DNA of 64,000 nt. Source: Ophioderma brevispina (Eukaryota > Echinodermata > Ophiuroidea > Amphilepidida > Ophiodermatidae). The position numbers and the translations under genes are program-made. Shown in pieces: positions 32,330-43,539 of this stretch. The stretch covers positions 38,194-102,193 of the forward strand of contig JAMKCH010084951.1 in assembly GCA_023653785.1 (NCBI GenBank), in the 5' to 3' direction. The notes below the pieces were generated by a model. That model worked only from the letters and a program-made list of their open reading frames with translations. It was not told the DNA's origin and made no database searches. Each line of letters starts with the position of its first letter. The first letter of the stretch is position 1.

Positions 32330-32450
32330 TCTTCTTATCACATCTTTTTCTAGCCTTGGTGTTTTCGTGCCTTTTTCCCCTGTCAGCGCCTTGCCTACTT
32401 GTAAAGTGCTCTATAAGTCTCCATTATTATTATTATTATTTATAAAAACA
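32330..32450 (+). mobile_element. SINE-like 3' tail
   Basis: GCGCCTTGCCTACTTGTAAA, then GTGCTCTATAAGTCTCC and an ATT array (about 32424-32442). This is the arrangement seen at the 3' ends of CR1/L2-mobilised SINEs in marine animals. No tRNA-like head was found upstream, so this is probably a 5'-truncated copy. Confidence 0.5.
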
Positions 32451-32659
32451 CTTGTTTGTAAATACCAGAGTTACATCACCGTGGATTTCAATGCTTTGTC
32501 TATTTCGTCTCCTGCCTAGGGTACACACTGCTATATAAATTTTGCTGTGATCCATTGCGTGATTAGTCCTTTTGGTGCTGCAAATCTCCCGTGGTTAAGC
32601 ATACATAGTGGCTGTTTATGAGTATTAGGCGTAAATCCGGGGGTATACATATAGACTGA

Positions 32660-32870
32660 ATCCTCCGTCGTTCCAACATTATACCGCACTGCCCCTGCGA
32701 GGGGGCTATGGTGACGACTGAAAAAAATACGTTTCGAATAGGGGCGCGCTCTGTGGCTCATTGAATAATTCACCACTTACTGCTTAGCACTGTTGCGCTC
32801 GCGTTTTTAACAGACGTTGCGCGCATTTATTAATCAGGACTTTACGCTACCAACGAGCTGGACGAAAGTT
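32660..32870. promoter_or_regulatory. CpG cluster
   Basis: Dense in CpG compared with its flanks (GGGGCGCGCTCTG, TTGCGCTCGCG, GACGTTGCGCGC). It includes CTGCGAGGGGGCTATGG, which partly resembles a CTCF core. No start codon/splice-donor arrangement was found. Possible promoter or insulator-like element, weakly supported. Confidence 0.2.
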
Positions 32871-32989
32871 CGTTTTGTTAAAGGTGCTCAGTTTTACAGG
32901 GGGTTTTTGTCAGGTTTTTGTTATGAGACAGTTAACTGAACTTTACATTCCAATCTTGTTCTCTGATATTCATTTCTGTCATCCTTCAG

Positions 32990-33250
32990 ATTTTCATATA
33001 CAGTCGTTTTTTTTATTTGATAATAAATTTATTCTGTGTTCATGTGTGTGGTGTGTGTATTCATTTTTATAAGACGTATTTATTTTTTAGTTTTATCAGT
33101 TATATCAGGGGTTTATATTTTATTTATTCAGTATTTGATATTCAGTTATTTAGATTATTGATGCAGTTATTTATGGCAGGTATTTATTTATGCAGATTTT
33201 ATTAGTTTATTATTTATTTTATTTAGTTAGTTGAGATAGTGCTCAGTTAC
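32990..33250. repeat. TTTA-rich low-complexity region
   Basis: Repeated TTTATTTA, TATTTAG and CAGTTAT words without a fixed period. A similar region lies at 34440-34760. Confidence 0.6.
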
Positions 33251-35994
33251 TCAGTAGTTTTTCCTTTTTTACTTCTGCTATATCATGCAGTTTACTTGCA
33301 TTTTGCATGTGATTGTTTTGTTTATGAGTACATGAACTTAACGCAAAAATAAATAACCCGACATAGGCTCAAGAAATTGTTGTAAAAATCAATTTTGGGA
33401 TACTTTTTTTGGAAGGTATTTCCCCCTCCCCCTCCCACTACGGGTCTGACAAACACCCAACAAAACATCGGTGGGCCCTAAAATATGTAATGTTTTTAGG
33501 ATGTTTTAAGATATCATCATTTCCATACTAGTCTTTTATGCCACTTCTCCAAAGCTACATCATGAATAAATGGTGGATAGGCCGAGCAAAAAAGAAAGTT
33601 CTTCTCAGTCTTCCCGAGGCCGCTCGTATAGTGTAAACATTCACATTTACACATTTTCTTTTTTTTTTAAGGTTTAAAAGCGCAATTAATAAATCCCGTG
33701 ATTATTATTGCTATTAGTATTAAAAAAAAGTATTATTTCCTGTCAAAGTAATCGCATTTGCACATAAGGAGTATGCACATATCACCATACTAAAAATCTA
33801 AACATTTTGTTTAGGTGATAGTCCGGGGGAAGAGCTGTTATGTCAGAAATGCCCCTTTAAAGGTATACATACCCTCGTCCCTGGACATCAGATTGTTACC
33901 GAGAGGTAGGGTAGGCGCCCTATTTTCGTACACTGCCAGTTTGGTCGGCAGATTGGTTTTGAGGCTGTTGGGGGTTTTAATTTCTTAAATTCAACACTAC
34001 ATTTTAATCCCTCACATTAAAGACCGAATACAAACTGCATTTAATGCTACCGTGTAGCCGTCTATTGTGTTGTTGTCCTTTCTAAACAGCGAGGTAAAGT
34101 GCGCGAGTCGGCCCCTTTTTAATAAAAAAATTTTACTTATGAGGTAGCGAATACGTCGTGATCATTTCCGGGCGGTCGTTCATTTTGCATAATTCCGAAA
34201 ATCTTAATTTTTTACCTTTATGTTTTCATTTACTAGTTTATTTTTTGCTGCAGGTCCACTTGTCTGTTGTCTACAGCATGCAGCCGACTGCATGAAAGGT
34301 CCGAAAACTGGAAAGGAATGTTTGCGCATGTCCATTTCGGACTGCCCTCTATAAAATACGGGGGGGGGGGGCATGCTAACCTGGAAAGGTTGTGTTCAGA
34401 TTTTATTAGGCAGGCGCGATATTGCCTGAGTAATAATTAAAGCATAAGTATACACACACTGCAACCTATTAATTCTTTATTCATGTTATTTAATTTTAAA
34501 TTTTTTATTACTTGTTTCATTTATTTTTTTCTATATTTTATTAATGCATTTGGTAAAAAGACACCATGATTGTTTCTTCTGTTGTAATAACAACATTTAG
34601 TTTAGGTTGAGATAATTAAACTGATCATTGTGTTATTTATTTCAATTTATTTGTTGTTTCTTTATGTTTGTTTATTTGGTTTTTTTTATTATTTAGTAGT
34701 TTTTTTTAATTATTTTTGTTGATATTTTTATCTATTTTATATTGTAAAAACGCCCAATATTCAGTTTATTTGTATTGTTTTATTGTTCGGTTGAGATTTT
34801 TTCAACAGTAGTAAGCTAGAGTACGGCTCAGACTTGAAATTCATATACGGGTTATTTGGTCTAGTTTTTAAGTCTCCCGGGTAGTACATAAATGACAGTT
34901 CAATAAGTTTTAAAAATCCTGAAGTTCATTTCAAAACTAGCCAAAAATTCCACGCCCCCCCGATATGGACACCTATGGAATAAACCCTCATATAAATCAT
35001 TTCGACCATAATGATCCCACGTTCCCCGTATCCGTCGAACCTATTTTAAGACATTAAATAGAGAAAGATAGAGAAAAAAATTACAAAAATGGACAAAGAA
35101 CAAGAAAGCACTCCTAAAAGTGTGTTTACACTGGAACAATTTTTCTGCCTTCACTTTGCAAACATTTTTAAACAGCTAACATGCATGTCAAATATTGCTA
35201 ACCATCATGATAATTGCTAACTATAACCATTTACAACACACTAAACCACGTACGCATTTCGACATAGTTTATTACAACATGGAGGCAGAAATGTGTTTAG
35301 CAAAATGTTTAATCTCTAAACACCGTTTTTTGCAGTGAGAAAAAGAAAAAAAGAAAGAAAAAAGCGCCTACACCACTCATTCCACTCATTACTAGGGGCA
35401 CTGACATTGGAAAGAGGTTATATACGTGTAACCGGTAAGTATGTGCGGGCTATAGACCCCCGCATAATTTCGCAGTCTCTTCACGCCAGGTTCCCAACAG
35501 ACAGCCATAATTCAGTTCTAAGAGTGTCCCCTTTTTCAGGAAATTTTTGTCCTCAGAAGCTGAATTTTAGCAAAATTTTTAAGACTCTTACAAGCCTAGC
35601 AAAATTGTCAAATTTCAGTGTCCCAAGCCCCTACTTTGGGAGAACCAAGCCAGATTCACAATCCCCCCCAATCGGGGGCGCCTACGCACACATGTACACA
35701 TCCCTACCTAAAAAAATTGAGTCTAAATGCTTGCCCCTCATCAATGAGGCTCAGAAAATTATTACTAGCAATTAAATAGTATATATACCGTCACGCGTGT
35801 TTCACCTTTGCATAAATGTGTTTTAGTGAGGAGCCGTATAAATATATTTATAATCTCTTATTACCCCCCACCACCCTTGAAAATGTCTGGCATGGTTGAA
35901 ACGAAAAGGTAGAAGGTAATGAAAGCAAAATTGAAAGCGTTATTGGAATGAAGAAGTGCAGGAAAATAAACGACTCAACTCAAAAGGCAAAACA
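33251..35994. other. Gene-free stretch with the longest (but unsupported) frame
   Basis: 34440-34760 is TTTA-rich; a G run is at about 34361-34370. A 146-codon frame at 35335-35775 opens with a lysine/arginine-rich run from AAAGAAA repeats, shows no recognisable domain, and has the length expected of the longest random frame in this window. I do not call it a gene. Confidence 0.45.
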
Positions 35995-36735
35995 TTAAGC
36001 AATAATAGCACATTTTTTTTGAAAGCTGACCCCCGATTTTTAAAAATTTATTGAGATTTTTTAAAACGGTTGCATTGGTAACTGGCTAGCAAACTATAAC
36101 TGTGAATTGTTAATAGTTAATCTATCTGTCGCAAACGAAGGCATTTTGTAATCAGAATAATAATCGGAGATCTCCGATATTAATCATATCAAAAACTATG
36201 GTTATAACCATATGTGGCAACGAAATGGAAATTGGACGAAACGGGAAGTGATGATAGGACTCCATGAATCACCTATTTCAAAAGGTTTTTTTTTCAGGAT
36301 CAGGCATGCACGTTAAGTGAAAGGTTCTAAAAGTCACCAAAAAATTTAAGAACAAAGGGTGTATTGTATTTTAAATGGATGAAAGCTCGTATCGATTTAG
36401 GGTCCATATGCAACATCAAAACCAAAAACACGTTCTGTCCTGCATGGAGTTGTATTTGCCTTCAACCCCCAGAAAATACGGGGCGTTTCCGATTACCTGA
36501 CCATCCTGACACACTTCTTTCGGACACACTTATCAATAGGAAAACCTGCTTTGACTTTCTGTCGTGCACGATACTAAATCATCCATCTTATTACATAAAG
36601 ACGGCGTAACCGGCTTATTCACTTAGGTGGGTGTGATCCAGTACATTGGTAGCATTCCAAAATATATAAAAAACCTAGGTTCGAGAAAAAATTGGGGGCG
36701 CGTTCTTCTTGGAAATCTCCTAATGGTCTCTTTAA
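35995..36735 (-). mobile_element. TTAA MITE, family 1 copy 3, inverted and diverged
   Basis: Bounded by TTAA. The left ~190 bp (GCAATAATAGCACA, TTGGTAACTGGCTAGCAAAC, CGCAAACGAAGGCATTTTGT) match the reverse complement of the right part of copy 1. The right end reads ATTGGGGGCGCGTTCTTC...TCTCTTTAA. 741 bp, so it carries extra or different internal sequence. Palindrome ATCGGAGATCTCCGAT at 36163-36178. Confidence 0.75.
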
Positions 36736-36980
36736 GAATAAAACGGTGTTTATTCAGTGAAGGGTTTCCGGAATCATAAGTGTGTCAGAAAAAAAAGTGT
36801 TGTCAGATGGTTCAGGTTACGGAAGCATTCAGAAGTGTGTGTGGGAATCGAATCAAAGAATTAATGTTGAAATGCAACTATGAAACACCTTGAAACATTA
36901 ACTTTACAGGGTAAGGGTGCAGGTCCGTAGGCCTTCGGGTACGGGAAATGGGGTTTCATGCATTGTATCCGCATGGGTTA
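36736..36980. other. Gene-free interval
   Basis: No repeat structure beyond loosely repeated GGTAAGGGTGCAGG/GGTACGGG words just before the next array. Confidence 0.4.
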
Positions 36981-37312
36981 GTGTATCCGAAAAGAATCGC
37001 CTATTCGAAGGTTCCTTTATCCGAAAATTCGTTATTACGAGGGTTCGTTTATGCGGGAAGGTTCATTTTCCCAAAGGTTTTTAATCCGAAGGCGTGTGTT
37101 AATGCGAAGGTTCGTTTATCAAAAATTAAAATAAGATTATTAGCATTATTCCATTTTCGCATCTAACGAAACCTTATTCAATTTGAAGATCACCGAACCT
37201 TTGGATGATAAATGAACCTTTGGAATAACACAGTTCGGATAAAACGAGCATTCGGACTAACAAACACTAATAAAGAAACCAATGTTCGGATTAGCGAACC
37301 TTTAGAATAACG
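36981..37312. repeat. Inverted array of ~18-bp GAAGGTTCGTTTATCC units
   Basis: The left arm (36981-37113) has seven or so degenerate tandem units of the form TTATCCGAAGGTTCG. After an AT-rich centre, the right arm (37192-37312) has the complementary CGAACCTTTGGATAA units. The whole can fold as a long hairpin with slippage. Similar arrays occur in many animal genomes. Confidence 0.8.
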
Positions 37313-37625
37313 CCTACGTAGGTATTATAGGAAATAGGTACAGGTATAGGAAACTTGTTAGGGTAGCTACACTGTGCATACTTGATCATTTAGGGTGAAA
37401 ATTCCAGCTTCGCAAATACGTTTAGGGTGACTTTCGGTTATTACTTGGTCACGGAGGATACCCCCTTATCATGATAAGTGCCACTGGGAATTTAGATTTT
37501 GGTATCAGTAGAAGTTCATATTTTCTCAGGTAGGGCCCGGGAAAAGTTTCCTTTGATACTATCTTAGAGCTATAAAAAAAACATTCTATAGCTGCTATGG
37601 ACAAAAACCATCTTCAAATGTGGTC
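37313..37625. other. Gene-free stretch
   Basis: Contains TATAGGAAATAGGTACAGGTATAGGAAA (quasi-repeat, about 37327). Nothing else noted. Confidence 0.4.
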
Positions 37626-38776
37626 GACCAAAATAAATAATAATATTAAATAAAATAATAATAAGAATAATAAAATTAAAATAAAAGGTTTCCCAGTTTC
37701 GCACTTGTGTATTGGATTTTAATAAAAAGACCAATTGGAATTCGTCCTTAAAATGTGAATCGTGAGAAACGAAAAACTGATTAACTTTCAGTAATGATGT
37801 TCATTTTGTTTAATTGATTTCAACATGGTGTCGTTGATTCGTTCAAAATCGTTGACAAATTCGTCCCGCATGGCGATGGACTTAAGCATAAGAAAAACAA
37901 TTAGTCTTTTTATAATTGATTTAAGAATTCTTGTCTTCATATTGTGGATGTAATCATAAAATGGAATAAAGTGTTATTTCATGATTGTTCTTCACCTTAT
38001 AAGGCCATATATCCAATTAATATTGCATGTAAAAAGCAGCCTTCGTCTAAGAAAAGGGGCGGGTAGGGGTGCACCAGGCTTTATTTTGAATAACTTTTAT
38101 CCTATGGGGTGGTCATAAAGGGTAGAATTCTGCCATTGGTTAAACGCGGTTAAACAAAAAGAGTCAACATCATAAAAATTCAAAAAGTTAAAAAGTTCAA
38201 ACCAAAAAGATAAAATAATATTTTTTCAAGAGTCAAGATTCTTTTTTGTATCGAATTGACAAATGTTATATATTTCCTTATTAACAAATAGGTTAAAATT
38301 CACTTATTTGCGTAATTTCAGGCGAAAGACTCAAAAAAAGATAAGGCAGAGAATATATCCAGACACTATATACAAAATCAGATGAAAATTTCATATAAAA
38401 AAAATATTTCAGAACCATCCCCAAAAGAAACCATATTTAAAGTAAAAAAATAGGCCACACGCACACGTGACTAAATTGAAAGAGACGATTAATTAATATC
38501 AATGAAAAATGACGAATTTGCTTTTTTAATACGCCGGTCTTGAATCGCGAGCAATGGACGAAAATCAATGACCAAAGTTGAAATACAAGGACACCCCCCC
38601 CCCCCAGAATATCATTACCGAAAAAATAAAATTAGTTTTGCGTTTCTAGCGATTCGAATTTTTAGACGAATTCCAATTTGTTCTATTTTATTAAATCAAT
38701 TAAAACCAAAGTGCGAAATTAAATAGGAAAACCTATAATAATAATAAGAAAATAATAATATAATAATAATAATAAA
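37626..38776. mobile_element. ~1.1-kb foldback element with AAT-rich edges
   Basis: The arm at 37687-37800 (GGTTTCCCAGTTTCGCAC, AATTGGAATTCGTCC, GAAACGAAAAACTG) is the imperfect complement of 38600-38733. AAT/ATA simple repeats border both arms (37630-37685 and 38735-38776). The 800-bp centre has no coding frame. Confidence 0.7.
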
Positions 38777-38779
38777 ACA

Positions 38780-38905
38780 TCGTCGTCACGTCATAGTCAT
38801 AGGTATAATAGCCTAGACATAATCGTCATCGTCGCCGCGCCATCGTCATTGTCATCGTTAATTGTCGTAATATAGTCATGGTCTGTCGTCAACATCATCG
38901 GTCTA
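38780..38905. repeat. Degenerate GTC/ATC trinucleotide repeat
   Basis: Words ATCGTC, GTCATC, CATCGTCGCC and GTCATGG recur throughout without strict register, an old trinucleotide array adjoining the foldback. Confidence 0.65.
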
Positions 38906-39476
38906 TGGTATTTTCCACATTTTCCATGACAAGCACCTACTGAAGACGGCGTTATATACCCTCACGCATGCGCCGGCCCTGGACACAGGGTCACGGGACT
39001 TTACGGTTTAAACATGCGGACAGTGTATCTAAATAAACAATCAAGTACAACACAAAAATAATTACCAAAGATGCAAAAGGAATACAAAACAAGGCGGAAT
39101 CGTATTACGCGATGCGTAAATATGTCCCCGCCGAAGATCGCGATCACTAAATTACAACTAAAACTGCACCAGTCCACCCTTAATTTTGGCCCTCACTAGT
39201 CGCCAAAAATAATGGGTACTCACTTGAAAATGACTCAAGAAATTCTTAAAATTCAACTAAATTCAGTAAAAATATGATAATTTACTCAATGTGGCAACAC
39301 ATTTTTGAAAAAAATCATGTGATCACATTGTAAATTTGGACCCATACGGGGTCTGAGAAAGCGGCGAAACATTGAATTTTTACGTATTTTCACATTTCCA
39401 AGAAATGTAAACAGGGTGGCAACCCAAAAGAATGACCCACATGTACAACTAGAACTAAAACAAAATCGCCCAAACT
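38906..39476. other. Gene-free stretch
   Basis: No element edges or exons recognised. Confidence 0.4.
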
Positions 39477-39720
39477 CTAATCAGGTCGAGACTTCTCAGC
39501 CCAACTTCCTTCCACCAAGTTGCATCATTATACACCTTACAGAACCCCAGAAAGCTTGCACCTAGGAAATTGCGGGAAAATTTCATAATTATGCAAATTA
39601 GATACTTAATTACAGTTTTACACCCAAAATCTAAGCAGGTTGAGAACTCATCAACCTGCTTCTTTCCACCAAGTTACATCATCGTAAGCCTTACAGAACT
39701 CTAGATAAATTGTACACAAT
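39477..39720 (+). repeat. 154-bp tandem duplication
   Basis: CTAATCAGGTCGAGACTTCT at 39477 and CTAAGCAGGTTGAGAACTCA at 39631 start two collinear units. Both contain TTCCACCAAGTTGCATCAT (or ACATCAT) and CCTTACAGAACYC. Moderate divergence. Confidence 0.8.
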
Positions 39721-39836
39721 GTTGACATTGTTCTGTGCACTATTGACTTTTTCCTTGACCTTTTTTCCCTACCCCGTTGACAGACCCAGGGGGGACCCTG
39801 GGAATTAATTACATGGTGAGTAGGGGGTATCCCCTC

Positions 39837-39838
<2 letters not shown>

Positions 39839-39877
<39 letters not shown>
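39839..39877 (+). repeat. Poly(A) run of 39
   Basis: An uninterrupted A run with no clear retroposon body upstream. 39770-39838 contains C- and G-rich words (CCAGGGGGGACCCTGG). It may be the tail of a very short retrotransposed piece, or a simple repeat. Confidence 0.9.
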
Positions 39878-39878
<1 letters not shown>

Positions 39879-39957
39879 AATATACCAAAGTTTTGGCTAC
39901 TCTAGCACATCCAGAAAATAGATATGCCCAAATGTTCCCGGTTACATTTTATCACGG

Positions 39958-40024
39958 ACATACTACGGACATACGTACATACGGACGGACATACGGAGGA
40001 CATCCGGACGGACATACGGACGGA
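39958..40024 (+). repeat. GGACATACG minisatellite
   Basis: About eight variants of ACGGACATAC/GGACGGACATACGG in tandem. Frames stay open on both strands through it up to about 40320, giving two overlapping frames of 133 and 138 codons on opposite strands. Neither has a recognisable domain, and repeat composition explains much of the openness. Confidence 0.85.
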
Positions 40025-40324
40025 GCCCATTTTCCACAAAAAGGACGTAACAGCCGCGTTTTCTGAAGTGTCGCGAAAACTGCAAGGTACTGTCCCGAAA
40101 ACTGGCAAAGGGCGTCCCGAACACTGGCACAGTGCTTCGATGTCATTGTTCGCCGATGGTAATAATGCAACTCGTATTGCCACCATTTCAATGGCCACAA
40201 GTACGTTGGGCATGTCATTTACATGGATGGTGTTTTGGTGGGTAACTATCGTATATTTTTTTAAATATTTAGCGAAGTCCTTAAAGGCCGAAATTGGGCG
40301 GCCTACCCTAATCAACATTTTGTA

Positions 40325-41410
40325 AAAATTATGTTTAAACCCTTCTTTCCCAGTTTAAAACAACACCTTGTGACATGGCAGGAAAGACGTTTTATGTAGC
40401 CCTAGTCAGTGGCGCAAAACATGTTTCACAAGACCAAAACACCAGCTATAGGCTATCTTTCCAGTTTCATACAGCTACTAGTATAGGCCTAGACATGATC
40501 CTACTTTACTATAGCTACAGACTACTAGGCAATAGGCATAGGAATATTGTTTGCTTTTTATCACCTATTCTAGCAGCTAGGCCTATTTGTTTGTTTTTAC
40601 AAACAAAATAGGCCTAGCTGATAGACCTGAAATATGGCAAGTGCCCACCTCCGCGTGCCATTCCAATAGCAGTGATATGGTTTAGTTGTACTGTATCGTC
40701 TATTGGCTTAGAGTTTGTGCTCAAACAAGCCTAGGGCAGCATACAGACTCGATAGCCAAAACTATGCTCTACCCTAGGGTCGTAACTGTAGCTATACTGG
40801 CATTCCCTTGCCTTAAAGGCAGTCTCTAGTCTCAGAATAGGGCCTGATAAGATGCTAAAAATGTAAAACTAAAGTAGCAAAGGACAGTGCTATATGGCTA
40901 AGCTAGGCTAAGCCGCTATGTCGATCGAATAATGAAAACATGAATATGATAGCATACTAGGCTACGCTAAAGTACAGCAGGAGCGTGAAGTGTACATCAC
41001 GAAAATCATAATCGCATCATTTTAAATAGACCCCCCCTTTTATAAAGCCCATAGGCCCTAGGCCTAATGCATTGCCATAACTAGGAGAACTGACACGATC
41101 CAACACTCCCAGACCTACGAATCACACAGGTACATGGGTACAACTCATGATATTACAAGATATTAAGACGAGTTATATCCGACCTTAATAATAATACATT
41201 AAGTTGTAATCACTCTATGCATTCCTCCTTGCTTTATCGGGAATCTGAATCGGGCTGCGCTTGGCGGGGCGGTTCGCCCCTAGTCTAGCTAGTATAGTAA
41301 CAGCAAGGTTATGGGCTGGCCCCTGCTAGGCCTTGTCCTTATAATTACAGTCACTGACAGTCTATCCTCTTAGACCAGCAGCACGTATTAAGGCCTAGGC
41401 TAAAAATTAA
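40325..41410. other. AGGCCTA-rich gene-free stretch
   Basis: AGGCCTA, TAGGCTA and CCTAGG words occur about fifteen times, an unusual density compared with the rest of the window. A GGCGGGGCGG Sp1-like site is at about 41260 beside GGCTGCGCTTGGC. No element edges seen. Confidence 0.5.
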
Positions 41411-41416
41411 TTCCAG

Positions 41417-41422
41417 TTTATT
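41417..41422 (-). terminator. AATAAA polyadenylation signal, minus strand
   Basis: Canonical AATAAA 14 nt after the TGA that ends the 83-codon minus-strand frame. The spacing would make an extremely short 3' UTR. Random AATAAA is common in AT-rich DNA, so weight depends on the neighbouring frame. Confidence 0.3.
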
Positions 41423-41436
41423 GACGAAGGCAACAA

Positions 41437-41688
41437 TCAATCGCAACTTGACTGTGTACCCTCAATGTTCAACTTGTTGACAGGTGAGCGATAGAGAGTG
41501 ATGTTTGTTTCTTCTCCCACACTCTGGACATCTTCATGTTCCATGACCAGGCAGGATGATAATTCAAACACAAAAGTGAGGCTATCCATTTCAATTTCCA
41601 TGAAAACAACTTCCTTCATCATCCTGCTTTGTTTACTTTTTCGGCCACTGCAAGTCATGCCCTTTGCCAGACTCCCTGCCGCGCGCAT
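41437..41688 (-). CDS. Candidate small single-exon gene, 83 codons, function unknown
   Basis: The minus-strand frame starts at an ATG with A at -3 (GATCATGC) and ends in TGA, 14 nt before AATAAA. The protein is hydrophilic and balanced: a basic N-terminus (about residues 1-25, with GRKSKQSR), then an acidic, mixed stretch (EIEMDSLTFVFELSSC, VMEHEDVQSVGEETN). No signal peptide or membrane span. Upstream DNA (41690-41850) is CpG-rich. I recognise no family. Alternatives are the coding end of a larger, spliced gene, a retrocopy, or chance. An overlapping plus-strand signal (TTCCAG|TTTATT...TTGACAG|GTGAGC, 41416-41481) could be a 66-nt exon instead. Confidence 0.3.
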   Translation of the reverse strand: MRAAGSLAKGMTCSGRKSKQSRMMKEVVFMEIEMDSLTFVFELSSCLVMEHEDVQSVGEETNITLYRSPVNKLNIEGTQSSCD

Positions 41689-41689
41689 G

Positions 41690-41850
41690 ATCTCTCATTA
41701 ATTATTCATGAAGACGTCCCTACTGCCATGATTTTGCCTCACAATCTAGGCGAAAGTGCTCCGCGTTTTGGTCGTATTTTTCTCAGTCCCCGTGCGCAGG
41801 CCGTAAAGAATTGTGGGTAATAAAGGGCGCCGCGAACGGAGGGCTAGGGA
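41690..41850 (-). promoter_or_regulatory. CpG-rich region upstream of the 83-codon frame
   Basis: Contains GCCGCGCGCATG, CTCCGCGTTTTGGTCG, CCCCGTGCGCAGGCCG and GGGCGCCGCGAACGG within 160 bp of otherwise AT-rich DNA. Its position just 5' of the minus-strand start codon fits a CpG promoter. No TATA box is evident. Confidence 0.3.
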
Positions 41851-43539
41851 CTCAGTCTAGTATACAATACCCCTATATTTTCATGAGAGAATGGTCAATA
41901 TGATTCATCCCCCCAAGTTGACACCCGTGCATCACTGTTTTTTAACCAACACCAATATTTTACCGATTACTTAAAAATGGTCATTTCCTTGCACCTCTCG
42001 CACATTTGTTCCAATTTAATTACATTTTGACAATTTTTAGTTCTAATGGCAACATTTGTCAACAAAACCTGTTTCTTTCATAAATTTTAATCACCACCAT
42101 CACCATCACAAAACACAATGTTACGCCACTGTTTATAGTTTTTGCTGTTCAGAAATGTATCTAGCCAATAAAATTGGCCATTATCTGAGCTTCAGGATGT
42201 TAAGGATTATTTTGGTATCTGTGACCCACATACCCCTGACTTGTCCTAAAGTTTAAAATCGAACATGCAATAACTGCTTACATCAAAATGTCAATGTTGG
42301 AATCCATCGTAAATTTTGAAATTGAGGTATGTTGGCAAAGGCCTTCCTTGAAACACAGAAAATGAGATCTTGTGATCAGGTTAAGCATCTTTAACAATGT
42401 TTAGATGAACGCAATCACCCCCCCCCCAAGCATTCTACTTACCAACACAAGGTACAAAGCATTATCTTACTAATTGTATATACATCAGTACATCACTTGA
42501 CAAATAAGAGCCAAAGTTAATTTTTCCAGGACATACTATAGTATTTTGGATGCACACACCAGCTACTGAACTGACCCCTAAGACATATCCTACGCTTGAC
42601 TTAAAAGCTACCAAAGAAAATACCCTGTTGAGTCATATTAAATGGAACAAATACCCTCCCTCGCATGCACATACACACAGGTAGAACTAGGAGTAAATTG
42701 AAATACTGGCCTAGAGGAGTAAAGGGCAATGCTTGAGTTTACTGACCTCCTATATCTCTGACAAAATAAGGTTTTGTGCATATCTAAGCCATTCTTGTAG
42801 GTATACTGCCCAGTTTTTATGTGTAGTATTAAGGTTACTAATGCTAATAACAATTTGTAGGTACCAAATCCAAAACCTTTCAAGATCTACTCAAGACTGA
42901 TCTACAATGGATCCTTTTGGTAGGAACAAGGAAAATGTTGGAAAGCATTCCTTTCACGATCACCTGTAAAAAACATGGGTCTTTGTGGCACTCCCTCATC
43001 TCTATCTGTCCCCGCCTCCCCCAAAAAAACAAAATATCAAAATTGTCAAATTTTGTACTAATTTCATAGTTTTAACTCCTCCGAAATACGATTTACAGCT
43101 TGCAGAGCTTTGCAACAATACACGGTTGATGTTTGTACCAAATTGATGGCTGCCAATTTTCACCCCCTTGAGAATTTTGATATGACACAAAAAAATCTTT
43201 CTTTTTTTGTCGGTACATTTGTTGGTTTCGGTACAGATTTGTGCCCCTCCATCTCCCAAACCTTGGCTATGTCAATGTCTGTTTACCAACCTCAAACTAT
43301 CCAAATATAGTCATTTAAAAGGGTTGACACACTCATGAAATGCAGACAGAGTAACACGGATACACAGCTATATACTGCCCTTGAGAGAAAGGGTGCTGAC
43401 CTATTAGGCCGAAGTGAAGGAGTTTTTTTTTTAAAATTATTTAAGAGTACTTGTATTCTATCATGCCTGGGACTTGTCCAAAATACAGACTATGAGCGAG
43501 ATGGAGTAATGGCTGTCCAGAAATACCTACAAGAAATTA
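41851..43539. other. Gene-free stretch
   Basis: A C run at 42418-42427 and a CACCATCACCATCAC block at about 42093 are the only simple features. No element edges or credible exons. Confidence 0.45.

Noticed and set aside
32685..32710. CTCF insulator site
   Set aside because: Only a partial core match (GCGAGGGGGC); too weak to call without a scored matrix.
35335..35775. 146-codon plus-strand frame, the longest in the window
   Set aside because: Starts in an AAAGAAA run, shows no domain, and its length is about what the longest random frame should be in 64 kb of this composition.
39839..39877. Poly(A) tail of a processed pseudogene
   Set aside because: No gene-like sequence or target duplication could be identified upstream of the A run.
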